This document shows, in pieces, positions 1 through 6,107 of a DNA stretch of 21,769 nucleotides. The stretch's first letter is position 1; every line of letters starts with the position of its first letter. Under the pieces are notes generated by a model. The model searched no databases. It was not told where the DNA came from and saw nothing but the letters and a program-made list of their open reading frames with translations. The position numbers and the translations under genes were made by a program. Source of the DNA: a virus; the IMG/VR virus record IMGVR_UViG_3300017748_000171, positions 1 through 21,769 of that record; one strand, 5' to 3'.

Positions 1-18
1 AAGCCGAGGTTGAAACAC

Positions 19-426
19 ATGTATGAATACAACTGCAAGATTGTGAGGGTAATTGATGGAGACTCCATTGTATTGGATATTGATCTTGGGTTTGGTTTGT
101 GGGTTCATGGTGAGTCTATCCGTCTTTTTGGTTTGGATTGCCCCGAGTGTCGTAGCCGAGACAAGGCGGAAAAAGCGGCCGGACTCTTGGCAAAAAAGTT
201 TGTCCAAGAAGCGCTGCATGTCGGCGAAATTTACACACTTACCACCAAAGAAAAAGGAAAGTTCGGACGATACCTCGGAACGATTAACCTGACCGACAAA
301 ACCTCGATAAACGACGTCCTTATCAAAGAAAGACTTGCCGTTCCTTATTTTGGTCAAAGTAAAGTAGCGGTAAAAGAAGCGCACTTAGCGAACAGATTAT
401 TTTTAAAAGAAAAGGGAATGTTATGA
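19..426 (+). CDS. Staphylococcal-nuclease-like (TNase/SNc) endonuclease
   Basis: This small, probably cytoplasmic nuclease has the staphylococcal-nuclease fold and is expected to cleave nucleic acid phosphodiester bonds with a divalent metal. Family signatures are visible: VIDGDSIVLDI near residues 11-21 (metal-binding Asp region), IRLFGLDCPE near 34-43 and GKFGRYLG near 80-87 (catalytic Arg region). At 135 residues it is about the size of a bare SNase domain. No signal peptide is seen, so it is not an obvious secreted nuclease. The ATG at 19 is preferred over an in-frame TTG at 10, because GAGG at 6-9 sits nine bases before the ATG. Its stop overlaps the start of the next gene. In a phage it could help degrade host DNA or process replication intermediates; that role is inferred. 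Confidence 0.85.
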   Translation: MYEYNCKIVRVIDGDSIVLDIDLGFGLWVHGESIRLFGLDCPECRSRDKAEKAAGLLAKKFVQEALHVGEIYTLTTKEKGKFGRYLGTINLTDKTSINDVLIKERLAVPYFGQSKVAVKEAHLANRLFLKEKGML

Positions 427-608
427 CAAAAGAACAAATCACCAACAAAAAGCCTTGCGAATCTTGCCATGCGATGATCCGAGCCACTAAAGGCAGTACC
501 TTTTGCGATAAATGCGACAGCTTAATCCAACTGCTAAATCAATACTGGAAGACACACGAGCAAAATAACCTTGACCCAAATGCTTGGTTTAAGTACTTTA
601 GGCGGTGA
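423..608 (+). CDS. Small zinc-ribbon protein, unknown function
   Basis: The 61-residue product has two CxxC pairs, CESC near residue 12 and CDKC near residue 28, the pattern of a small zinc ribbon. An amphipathic tail rich in Asn, Trp and Lys follows. Its ATG overlaps the stop codon of the upstream nuclease (TTATGA junction), and GGGA lies five bases before it, so the two genes are translationally coupled. I do not recognise a named family. Binding to DNA or to a protein partner through the ribbon is plausible. The gene is the last of this rightward unit and is followed by three tandem hairpins. Confidence 0.7.
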   Translation: MTKEQITNKKPCESCHAMIRATKGSTFCDKCDSLIQLLNQYWKTHEQNNLDPNAWFKYFRR

Positions 609-651
609 GAGAATGTTCTCTCATTCTTATTAACAATCTATGCTGATTGTT
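607..651 (+). repeat. Two tandem hairpins downstream of the zinc-ribbon gene
   Basis: A perfect inverted repeat GAGAGAA-TG-TTCTCTC at 607-622 starts inside the stop codon. A second one follows: AACAATC at 632-638 and GATTGTT at 645-651 with a six-base loop, then TTTTGG. Both lie just ahead of the strong terminator at 669-695. They may form a structured 3' end, a weak first terminator or RNase barriers. Confidence 0.6.
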
Positions 652-668
652 TTGGTTGCAAATGCTTG

Positions 669-695
669 AACCCCGCCATTGGTGGGGTTTTTTTT
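669..695 (+). terminator. Rho-independent terminator of the nuclease/zinc-ribbon unit
   Basis: The stem AACCCCGCC (669-677) pairs with GGTGGGGTT (681-689), nine pairs with one G-T wobble, closed by the three-base loop ATT. It runs into eight T residues at 688-695. Orientation and position fit the end of the rightward transcript. The T tract lies only on this strand, so it should act in one direction. Confidence 0.9.
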
Positions 696-720
696 GCGCT
701 TTTTACCCATATCCCACGGT

Positions 721-1245
721 TTACGGGTAATTTTTCCCGTCAAAATACTCATGTATGTTATTTATCCACCAGATAAACATCTCCTGACCCAAGGTGTGCT
801 TCATCAAATTTACTCTGGATGCAACTAACTGTACGTTTTCTCGTACGTAAGGGCCTTTAGGATTTATTCGGTCTATCGAGGCGTTGAATTCTTTTGGCTT
901 CTTGTCGCCGTAGGTGCCGTCTCTCTGATGGGTCATGAGAACGCCAGAAAGAGCGCACTTGCCGTTTTGAGCATTCCAGAGATCTATTACTTCTTCGATA
1001 GTTAAGTCGTACTGGATGCCTTGTTTGAGACGCTGAGATCTTAACTGCGTGTTTAAGACCCGGATGTAGGATTCAGGAGTAGCCGAGGTTTTTTTTGATC
1101 GTTGCAGAGTCACGCAATGCCGACAGACGCCCCGTATCTGCCCTTCTTTAAAATGCTCAAATTGGGATAACGTTTTAACTTTGTTGCACGAAGTGCATAA
1201 TCGCGAACCCTGCGAATCGGGCTTTACTTTAGTTTGTCTAGGCAT
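721..1245 (-). CDS. HNH endonuclease with N-terminal zinc ribbon
   Basis: This 174-residue protein is a probable DNA nicking or cleaving enzyme of the HNH type. An N-terminal CTSC...CRHC pair of Cys pairs (about residues 17-43) looks like a zinc ribbon. The central to C-terminal part carries CALSG (about residue 98), then SIDRINPKGPYVRENVQLV and VNLMKHTL, the usual pattern of free-standing phage HNH enzymes. The ATG at 1245 is chosen; an in-frame TTG at 1251 is the only upstream alternative before a stop at 1290-1288. No Shine-Dalgarno sequence is present because the start abuts the T tract of a strong terminator. The gene therefore seems to depend on read-through. Such genes are often mobile homing elements, so recent insertion is possible. 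Confidence 0.85.
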   Translation of the reverse strand: MPRQTKVKPDSQGSRLCTSCNKVKTLSQFEHFKEGQIRGVCRHCVTLQRSKKTSATPESYIRVLNTQLRSQRLKQGIQYDLTIEEVIDLWNAQNGKCALSGVLMTHQRDGTYGDKKPKEFNASIDRINPKGPYVRENVQLVASRVNLMKHTLGQEMFIWWINNIHEYFDGKNYP

Positions 1246-1249
1246 AGGC

Positions 1250-1297
1250 AAAAAAAACCCGCGGGAGCCAATTCGTGGGAGTGCGCTCTACCGCGGG
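1250..1297 (-). terminator. Strong leftward rho-independent terminator
   Basis: Read on the minus strand, CCCGCGG (1297-1291), a TA bulge and GAGC (1288-1285) pair with GCTC (1268-1265) and CCGCGGG (1264-1258) around a 16-base loop. Eight T residues follow (1257-1250). The 11 GC-rich pairs make it one of the strongest hairpins in the window. It ends the unit of the 59-residue gene at 1366-1545 and stops just before the HNH start codon. Confidence 0.85.
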
Positions 1298-1311
1298 CTA
1301 ACGTCCTTCTC

Positions 1312-1327
1312 AAGGGATACTACCCTT
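1312..1327 (-). repeat. Short hairpin in the 3' untranslated region before the terminator
   Basis: On the minus strand AAGGG-TAGTAT-CCCTT forms a five-pair stem with a six-base loop. It lies between the stop of the 59-residue gene and the strong terminator at 1250-1297. Together they form a structured segment of about 75 bases that could be a 3' UTR or the body of a small RNA. Confidence 0.4.
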
Positions 1328-1365
1328 TTGAAGCTAATGCCTTAAACCAACGTTGTCAACTCCCC

Positions 1366-1545
1366 CTAGTGAAAAGGATCTTTAGGAAAACCTTCGTTGC
1401 GCGCCTCTTGTACAAAACTGGCAAGAGTCTTTAATAACATTTCCGGGTCTTCCAGATGCTCCGTAAGAAGATCTGCAATTTTTCTTATATCTTTCTTCCA
1501 AATCTCGCTAAATGATTTATTTAAAACGGGTTTTAATTCTGACAT
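1366..1545 (-). CDS. Small helical protein, unknown function
   Basis: The 59-residue product is mostly predicted helix with many charged residues (SEIWKKDIRKIADLLTEHL, then LLKTLASFVQEARNEG). No Cys, signal peptide or membrane segment is present. The ATG at 1545 is chosen over a GTG at 1572 because AAGGAG (1560-1555) lies nine bases upstream. It forms a complete unit, with its own promoter at 1580-1608 and a strong terminator at 1250-1297. The promoter is back to back with that of a helix-turn-helix gene, so this product may belong to the same regulatory switch, for example as an anti-repressor or host-takeover peptide. That role is inference only. Confidence 0.7.
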   Translation of the reverse strand: MSELKPVLNKSFSEIWKKDIRKIADLLTEHLEDPEMLLKTLASFVQEARNEGFPKDPFH

Positions 1546-1579
1546 GTAATATTTCTCCTTATTTGAATACACATTAAAT

Positions 1580-1608
1580 ATGATATTAGAGATAAAATCA
1601 AGTTGTAA
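1580..1608 (-). promoter_or_regulatory. Leftward sigma70-like promoter of the 59-residue gene
   Basis: The minus strand shows TTACAA (1608-1603), a 17-base spacer and TATCAT (1585-1580). This places a start site about 30 bases before the AAGGAG ribosome-binding site. The -35 hexamer is the reverse complement of the -35 used by the opposing promoter. Confidence 0.55.
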
Positions 1609-1631
1609 CTCACATCATTTTCTTATATTAT
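1603..1631 (+). promoter_or_regulatory. Rightward sigma70-like promoter of the HTH gene
   Basis: TTGTAA (1603-1608), a 17-base spacer and TATTAT (1626-1631) fit a sigma70 promoter. Transcription would begin near 1638, and the HTH start codon is at 1662 with AGGA at 1651-1654. The -35 hexamer is the same six base pairs that serve the leftward promoter. Confidence 0.55.
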
Positions 1632-1661
1632 TTGTGTTTAACCAACCAACAGGAAAACCTA

Positions 1662-1826
1662 ATGGAATTACATCACGCGGCAAAATATTCTTTTGAAATA
1701 GTCACGGCTGTCCGCTATGCTCGAAACGTAGAAAAACGCTCTGTTAAATGGATAGCAAAACATTATGACATCCCCATTGATACCATTAGAGATTGGTTGT
1801 ATCGAGGTAGACGAGCCAACGATTGA
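1662..1826 (+). CDS. Small helix-turn-helix DNA-binding protein
   Basis: The 54-residue basic protein consists almost wholly of one helix-turn-helix. Residues 27-51 read RSVKWIAKHYDIPIDTIRD followed by WLYRGRR: helix WIAKHYD, turn, then recognition helix TIRDWLYRGR. It resembles homeodomain-like or sigma region 4-like HTH peptides and probably binds DNA as a regulator. The ATG at 1662 follows AGGA at 1651-1654; an in-frame TTG at 1632 overlaps the -10 region and is rejected. Its gene is the first of a short rightward unit that diverges from the 59-residue gene across a shared -35 box. Control of that intergenic region is the simplest hypothesis. Confidence 0.75.
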   Translation: MELHHAAKYSFEIVTAVRYARNVEKRSVKWIAKHYDIPIDTIRDWLYRGRRAND

Positions 1827-2022
1827 CGACGAAGCGCAGTTATTTTGCTGTTCACGTTGCGATAAACGGTTTTTAGCTTACGTGGAGGTAATAAACGGAG
1901 AAACCGACAAAATGCCGGTAGTTGAGCTAATGCTGTGTACCGATTGTGAAGAATCGTTGAATGAGGCTAATCGTTACCTTCTTTGGCTGGATTGGAACAA
2001 TGCTGAGGATAAGATCCATTAG
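1765..2022 (+). CDS. Cys-rich (zinc-ribbon-like) small protein, start uncertain
   Basis: The frame encodes up to 85 residues with a FCCSRCDKRF knuckle and a later LCTDCEESL pair, together a CxxC...CxxC zinc-ribbon pattern. The C-terminus is acidic and aromatic. The annotated ATG at 1765 lies 62 bases inside the upstream HTH gene and has only a weak GGAT before it. Translation might instead begin near 1820, where GAGGT precedes an in-frame ATT, or by coupling to the HTH stop. The Cys region downstream of 1820 is the safe part. The gene ends the rightward HTH unit, and its stop codon lies in the loop of a terminator. Confidence 0.6.
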   Translation: MTSPLIPLEIGCIEVDEPTIDDEAQLFCCSRCDKRFLAYVEVINGETDKMPVVELMLCTDCEESLNEANRYLLWLDWNNAEDKIH

Positions 2023-2107
2023 TCTTATCTTTTAGCTTTTTATACTCAAGAATAAAAGCAATAAGCTCTTCTATATCGGTATCCTCAAGCTCTACTGTTA
2101 TTTTCAT
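1967..2107 (-). CDS. Small acidic protein, unknown function
   Basis: This 46-codon frame starts at an ATG with AAGGA five bases upstream. The N-terminal half (MKITVELEDTDIEELIAFIL) looks like a beta strand followed by an acidic amphipathic helix, as in many small phage proteins. Its start overlaps the end of the 56-residue gene at 2085-2255, so it fits the leftward operon. The C-terminal 18 residues overlap the convergent Cys-rich gene, which lowers confidence. No family is recognised. Confidence 0.5.
   Translation of the reverse strand: MKITVELEDTDIEELIAFILEYKKLKDKTNGSYPQHCSNPAKEGND
2008..2041 (+). terminator. Weaker rho-independent terminator of the HTH unit
   Basis: GATAAGA (2008-2014) pairs with TCTTATC (2023-2029) around an eight-base loop that contains the stop codon of the Cys-rich gene. 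A T-rich tail TTTTAGCTTTTT (2030-2041) follows. The stem is AT-rich, so termination may be incomplete. Confidence 0.6.
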
Positions 2108-2255
2108 TCTTGTCCTTAATTTCTTCTCTAAGTTTAATCATTTCTGACCAAACCTTAGCTTTATCGACAGAAGACTTGGAAACGTTTTCAGATTCCATCT
2201 CTTTCTTTAATTTTAAGAGAGCCTCTTTCATACCCTCTTCTATCGAGCTACTCAT
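2085..2255 (-). CDS. Small charged helical protein, unknown function
   Basis: The 56-residue product is highly charged and helical (IEEGMKEALLKLKKEMESEN, later MIKLREEIKDKNENNSRA). Its ATG overlaps the stop of the upstream ribbon-helix-helix-like gene in an ATGA junction. GGAG lies eight bases before the start, a good ribosome-binding site. A short coiled-coil role is possible. No family is recognised, but the coupling and ribosome-binding site support a real gene. Confidence 0.65.
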   Translation of the reverse strand: MSSSIEEGMKEALLKLKKEMESENVSKSSVDKAKVWSEMIKLREEIKDKNENNSRA

Positions 2256-2482
2256 CTTGTAAACTCCGGGCGGGGCCGACCTTCTTCTATGCGTTTGTTT
2301 TCCATTTCTTCTAAAAGGTATGCTTTGTCTTTCTGACTAAGGTTTTCCCCTACCCAGTAATCAAAGATAAGCCTAAGCTGCCCGCTAAGCGTGCGCCCCT
2401 CTACTTTAGAAACGATGTATAGCTGGTCATACACTTCACGCGGAAGCAAAACCGATTTCCATTTGTTAGTATCCAAAACCAT
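2252..2482 (-). CDS. Ribbon-helix-helix-like (Arc/CopG-type) protein
   Basis: The 76-residue product begins with a strand-like segment WKSVLLPREVYDQLYIVSK followed by GRTLSGQLRLIFDYWV. This resembles the strand-helix-helix of Arc/CopG-type DNA-binding proteins, which act as dimeric regulators. The tail is charged. The ATG at 2482 has AGGAG only one base upstream. A TTG at 2476, two codons later, has the same AGGAG at a seven-base distance and may be the true start. A promoter within the end of the polymerase gene (2506-2533) can express it apart from the replication operon. The fold call comes from sequence pattern alone. Confidence 0.65.
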   Translation of the reverse strand: MVLDTNKWKSVLLPREVYDQLYIVSKVEGRTLSGQLRLIFDYWVGENLSQKDKAYLLEEMENKRIEEGRPRPEFTR

Positions 2483-2505
2483 TCTCCTAAACCTTTATGT
2501 ATGAG

Positions 2506-2533
2506 ATTATATAATACTACACAGTAATTTCAA
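2506..2533 (-). promoter_or_regulatory. Internal leftward promoter at the end of the polymerase gene
   Basis: The minus strand has TTGAAA (2533-2528), a 16-base spacer and a perfect TATAAT (2511-2506). It overlaps the last codons and stop of the DNA polymerase gene. It lies 24 bases upstream of the ribbon-helix-helix-like start codon. Confidence 0.6.
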
Positions 2534-4436
2534 CAAATTCTCCCCAATTAGGGCCCATTTCTATGTCGCATTTGCTTGGAACAACCAGATCTACTGCGCT
2601 AGTCATGATCTCAGATAGTTTCGTAGCCTCTTCCTTGTCTTTAACGCTAAACGCCAGTTCGTCATGTACCTGAAGCATAGGCGTCTTACCTGCCCGGTAA
2701 CAGTCCAGCATCGCTTGCTTGGTCATGTCGGCAGCACTTGCTTGGATAAGCCTGTTTAACGCCTTATAAGTAAAAGCTCTTTTGAGCCGGGTCGTTGGTC
2801 CGTAGGCCGCGGCGGCTTCTTCGTAAGGCATGGCCTTGTTCATCTCGAAGCTATCGGGCTCCCACAGATCAAACCGGCACTTACGCCCCTTAATACTTCG
2901 TATAGAGCCTGGAGAGCGTGGGTCTTCGAGGTGGCGCTGTATGCCTTGGGTCAGCCCTTTAACGAAAGGAACGCGGTTGTGGTATTTCTTAACTAGGGCC
3001 TTGGCCTCATCCAATGTAATGTCTAACTGAGCCGCTAGTTTCTGTGCTCCCATGCCGTACATCATCGCCAGGTTGATCACCTTCGCTTGTTTACGGGGAA
3101 TGTCCGCCATCTCAGCTACCATGGTGTGAAAGTCCATGTCGGGGTTTTCGTTGTACGCTTTAACAAACTCTTCGACACCCGGCATGTTTAGCTTACGGTA
3201 GTCGCCGAACACTTTGGCATAATGGGTCAAGATGCGTGGTTCCTGCTGCGAGAAGTCTATTGCCGCCCACTGCTCACCTTCTTCCGGCAGAAACAGTTTG
3301 CGAATCAAAGGCCCGATAGTAGGATCACGGCTCGGAATTTGTTGCATGTTCGGGTTGTTCATCGAAATGCGGCCTGAGACTGTCCCGCCTTGATCAGAAC
3401 GCACTTGATTGATATGACTGTGTATCCTACCGTCGCGCGCTACGTGTTTAATTAGCCCGTCGATGAAGCTGCCCTGGGTTTTATTTAAGTTACGCGCCCT
3501 GACTATAGACTGTGCCAGTTCGTGTGGGTGCTCGCTCAAGAAAGTTTTGGTAAAGCTCGGCGCTCCTTTTTCTGTCCGAGGGTAGCTTATGCCTACCTTG
3601 TCGAACGCTTTAGCGATGGATGCCGCGGCCCAGATTTCTACGTCAGAACCCGCAAGCCGTTTAATATCCCGTCGGGCTTCCTTTTCTTGCTTCATCAGAT
3701 ATTGTTTCGTTCGCTCGGCCTGGTCTACATCAAAACGTATACCCTTCTCTGTCATCTCGACTAAGCAAGGCAGCAAGTCTGTCTCAAGGTTCCATATGTC
3801 CCATAAGTCTTCTTTGTTAAGAAGATTCTTAAAGTGGTTCCACAACTCTAATGTAATCTCTGCATCAACCTCCGCGTAAGGGCCCACGTACATAGCGGGC
3901 AACTTCCACATTTCAGCCTTCGGATCTACGCCAAACTCAACAGCCGCAGCGGTCAGCGTCTGCTCAGACTTTGTCTTGCCCAGGTACTCGTAGCACAGTG
4001 CGTTAAGGCTGTAACTAAAACGGTTCTCGTCTAGCAGCGCAGCGGTCAACATCGTATCGATGACACGTCCCTTTACTTCAAAGCCCATAGCACGTATCCA
4101 CCCAAGGTCGTATTGGGCGTTGTGCATTATCTTATCGCCTGGCGCTTCAAACACTTTCTTAAGCCATTTGTTTATTTGCCGGGCGTCCATATTGCCGCCG
4201 CCAAGATGGTTGACCGGGAAGTAACCTTTCCAACCGGGTATGGCTATAGCGTAACCCACTACCTCACCATTCTTAGTTGGCCAGCCTGGACCAAACGTTT
4301 TAAGGTCCGGGTCGCGTGTCTCGACGTCTATGGCTATTTCTTTTGCTTCTAAGACAGCGTCCGGAAAGGGATGCTCTGGCGGCAACCAATCGGACTGTGG
4401 CGGAAACATAGCCATCTGTAATTTGTTATTGGCCAT
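2517..4436 (-). CDS. Family-A DNA polymerase with 3'-5' exonuclease (PolA-like)
   Basis: This 639-residue replicative polymerase has an N-terminal proofreading exonuclease and a C-terminal polymerase domain, without the 5' nuclease of bacterial Pol I. Exo motifs are IDVET (D37, E39), HNAQYD (N106, D110) and YAEVD (Y187, D191). Polymerase motifs are GRISMNNPNMQQIP (355-368), motif A IDFSQQEPR (D394, E399), motif B RKQAKVINLAMMYG (R448, K452, Y460) and motif C VHDE (D592, E593). The residue matching E. coli Phe762 is Leu456. The ATG at 4436 is chosen because GGAGAG precedes it at good spacing. A longer start at 4508 would run 83 bases into the upstream zinc-ribbon gene. The two genes still overlap by 11 bases, suggesting coupling. 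Confidence 0.97.
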   Translation of the reverse strand: MANNKLQMAMFPPQSDWLPPEHPFPDAVLEAKEIAIDVETRDPDLKTFGPGWPTKNGEVVGYAIAIPGWKGYFPVNHLGGGNMDARQINKWLKKVFEAPGDKIMHNAQYDLGWIRAMGFEVKGRVIDTMLTAALLDENRFSYSLNALCYEYLGKTKSEQTLTAAAVEFGVDPKAEMWKLPAMYVGPYAEVDAEITLELWNHFKNLLNKEDLWDIWNLETDLLPCLVEMTEKGIRFDVDQAERTKQYLMKQEKEARRDIKRLAGSDVEIWAAASIAKAFDKVGISYPRTEKGAPSFTKTFLSEHPHELAQSIVRARNLNKTQGSFIDGLIKHVARDGRIHSHINQVRSDQGGTVSGRISMNNPNMQQIPSRDPTIGPLIRKLFLPEEGEQWAAIDFSQQEPRILTHYAKVFGDYRKLNMPGVEEFVKAYNENPDMDFHTMVAEMADIPRKQAKVINLAMMYGMGAQKLAAQLDITLDEAKALVKKYHNRVPFVKGLTQGIQRHLEDPRSPGSIRSIKGRKCRFDLWEPDSFEMNKAMPYEEAAAAYGPTTRLKRAFTYKALNRLIQASAADMTKQAMLDCYRAGKTPMLQVHDELAFSVKDKEEATKLSEIMTSAVDLVVPSKCDIEMGPNWGEFVEITV

Positions 4437-4608
4437 TGGCGGCTCTCCAAGTTTTCTCTCTGAGTATCGCTTCTGAAAAATGTTGACACTTAGCGCAGTA
4501 CCAGCCAAGTCTTTCGTTTTTCTGCACGTTTACTACGGCAGTTGCTTCCTTATCACCGCATGATAAGCAGGCGTTATAATACATAGGATCGAAGTCTTGT
4601 TTTTTCAT
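4426..4608 (-). CDS. Small zinc-ribbon protein between helicase and polymerase
   Basis: The 60-residue product carries CLSC (about residue 14) and CAKC (about residue 38), a compact zinc ribbon, followed by a basic helix ending RAANGQ. Its ATG overlaps the stop of the SF1 helicase gene (ATGA), and its stop overlaps the start of the polymerase gene. It is therefore translated from the replication mRNA between the two enzymes. A role as an accessory DNA-binding factor of the replisome is plausible but unproven. No named family is recognised. Confidence 0.75.
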   Translation of the reverse strand: MKKQDFDPMYYNACLSCGDKEATAVVNVQKNERLGWYCAKCQHFSEAILREKTWRAANGQ

Positions 4609-6107
4609 AAAATGTAAGCTCTAGAGAAATCTTCGGGTTCAATAATAAAAAGGTTTTCCATGGTGCGAGTGACACCAACGTAAAATACGCGGTGCAGATC
4701 ATCGCCGGGATTATCCATAGCGGCTCGAGTCAGGTCCGTGATAAGAACCACGTTCTCAGCTTCCCCGCCTTTTGTTCCGTGGATCGTGGACAGTCTAATG
4801 CGAGGCACGGCGTTAAACTTCTCGCCCCTGCGCAATAAAGCGGTTATATATATTGTGTCGTTAGCGGGTATTTTATCCAGAGCGTCAAACCAGGCCATGT
4901 CTTTTGGGGCTAACAATCCGTGGTTTTCTACTAACATTTCAAAAGAAAGCAGGTCATCGTCTTTACCCACTATTCTTTTTTTACCGCGCTTGATCCTTTC
5001 ACCGTTGCTAGACATGTACTTATAAATTATACGAGCAGACTCTACGTGAATTAAACCACCCTTACGCACGCGCTCCCAACTGTTTACCGCAGTGGATAAA
5101 CTATTAGAGATGCTTCGTGCGCCGTTACGCTCGAACAAATAACCCATAGACTTAAGGTCATAGGCTATATCCGTGAGCATATAGTTTGCCTGACCCATCA
5201 CGAGCCACGAGCCCTGAGACATGTCTATAGCTCTTATGTCGGAGATTCGCTGGACGGTTCCTTGCTCTTCTCGGGGATTGTACTGTTTGGGGAAACGGTG
5301 ATGGATACGGTTGACGATGGTTTCAGCGAGACGATGCACTGCCCCAGGGACGCGGTAGCTTTGACTGAGAACTTCGCTTCCTCCTGGGAGGTTGATGAAG
5401 TGGTCAACGTCTGCCCCAGCCCAGCGGTAGATGGCTTGATCGTCGTCACCTGCACAGTACATTCGTTCGGATTTTTTATCGATGGCATGAGCTATGTCCC
5501 ATTGTAGTGGTGAAAGGTCTTGTGATTCGTCTAAGAAAGCCAGTTTAAAAGGCGGGCAGATACGATCGTAGTTTTCTACAAACAACTTCAGCATGTCCGT
5601 ATAGTCTACCAGCCGGTTAGACGATTTGTAGGTTGAATAGCATTCGGACACGTACAAAACTTCATCCCAACTGTTAGGTATGTTGCTTGCGTTGTACTCT
5701 GTTCGAAGGTCTGTCTTTTTTAATCGAGCTAAGTTAATGATCGACAGAATAGGATGTTCCGTGATCCCTGATTTACCGTCTTCTACGTCTACATTTTTAA
5801 TTGTGTTTAACTGAAACCCAATGCGTTCGCTGAGCTCTTGGAACTGTGGGCCACGCATTAAGTCTTTTTCTTTTAGGTTAAGCATCTTGTACGTCAGACT
5901 ATGTAGAGTCCTAAAATAAAACAGGTCTGTGTCTGGGTCCAAGTCAAATCTTTTAGCGGCTCTTTCTTTTGCTTCGGCAGCGGCCTTACGAGTAAAAGCA
6001 AGAAACGCAATGTCCTGGGGATTGACCCCATTCGAAAGCGCCTGATCTACCATGTTCAATAGTTTAGTGGTCTTGCCTGTACCGGGTGGTCCAAAGATAC
6101 GAAACAT
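4605..6107 (-). CDS. SF1 DNA helicase, UvrD/PcrA-like
   Basis: This ATP-dependent helicase presumably translocates on single-stranded DNA and unwinds the template. Motif I is GPPGTGKTT (6-14), Ia is AFTRKAAAEAKERA (37-50), motif II is LDESQD (192-197), motif III is GDDDQAIYRWAGAD (220-233), motif IV is QSYRVP (249-254), motif V is TIHGTKGGEAENV (441-453) and motif VI is FYVGVTRTMENL (475-486). The set is complete, including the Gln and Arg residues expected for ATP sensing. At 500 residues it is shorter than UvrD (about 720), closer to phage Dda-type helicases. Its ATG overlaps the primase stop (TAATG), and its stop overlaps the next zinc-ribbon gene. It is a candidate for the main replicative helicase, since no DnaB-like gene is seen here. 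Confidence 0.95.
   Translation of the reverse strand: MFRIFGPPGTGKTTKLLNMVDQALSNGVNPQDIAFLAFTRKAAAEAKERAAKRFDLDPDTDLFYFRTLHSLTYKMLNLKEKDLMRGPQFQELSERIGFQLNTIKNVDVEDGKSGITEHPILSIINLARLKKTDLRTEYNASNIPNSWDEVLYVSECYSTYKSSNRLVDYTDMLKLFVENYDRICPPFKLAFLDESQDLSPLQWDIAHAIDKKSERMYCAGDDDQAIYRWAGADVDHFINLPGGSEVLSQSYRVPGAVHRLAETIVNRIHHRFPKQYNPREEQGTVQRISDIRAIDMSQGSWLVMGQANYMLTDIAYDLKSMGYLFERNGARSISNSLSTAVNSWERVRKGGLIHVESARIIYKYMSSNGERIKRGKKRIVGKDDDLLSFEMLVENHGLLAPKDMAWFDALDKIPANDTIYITALLRRGEKFNAVPRIRLSTIHGTKGGEAENVVLITDLTRAAMDNPGDDLHRVFYVGVTRTMENLFIIEPEDFSRAYIL

Noticed and set aside
53-292. Hydrophobic 79-codon frame (membrane-like N-terminus)
   Set aside because: It overlaps the SNase-like gene in another frame; the hydrophobicity arises from T-rich codons and no start signal is present.
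762-770. Single TTATCCACC, one mismatch from a DnaA box
   Set aside because: It is isolated and lies within the HNH gene; without neighbouring boxes it is expected by chance.
1250-1330. tRNA-like look on the minus strand (TTAGC...GGTAGAGCGC)
   Set aside because: The D-arm resemblance is not supported by a T arm (no TTCRANY at the right distance), an anticodon stem or a 7-pair acceptor stem; the sequence is better explained as a terminator.
5234-5507. Pair of opposite frames inside the helicase gene
   Set aside because: Both are out of frame with a helicase whose conserved motifs cover the region; they are Ser/Thr- or Val-rich and lack ribosome-binding sites.
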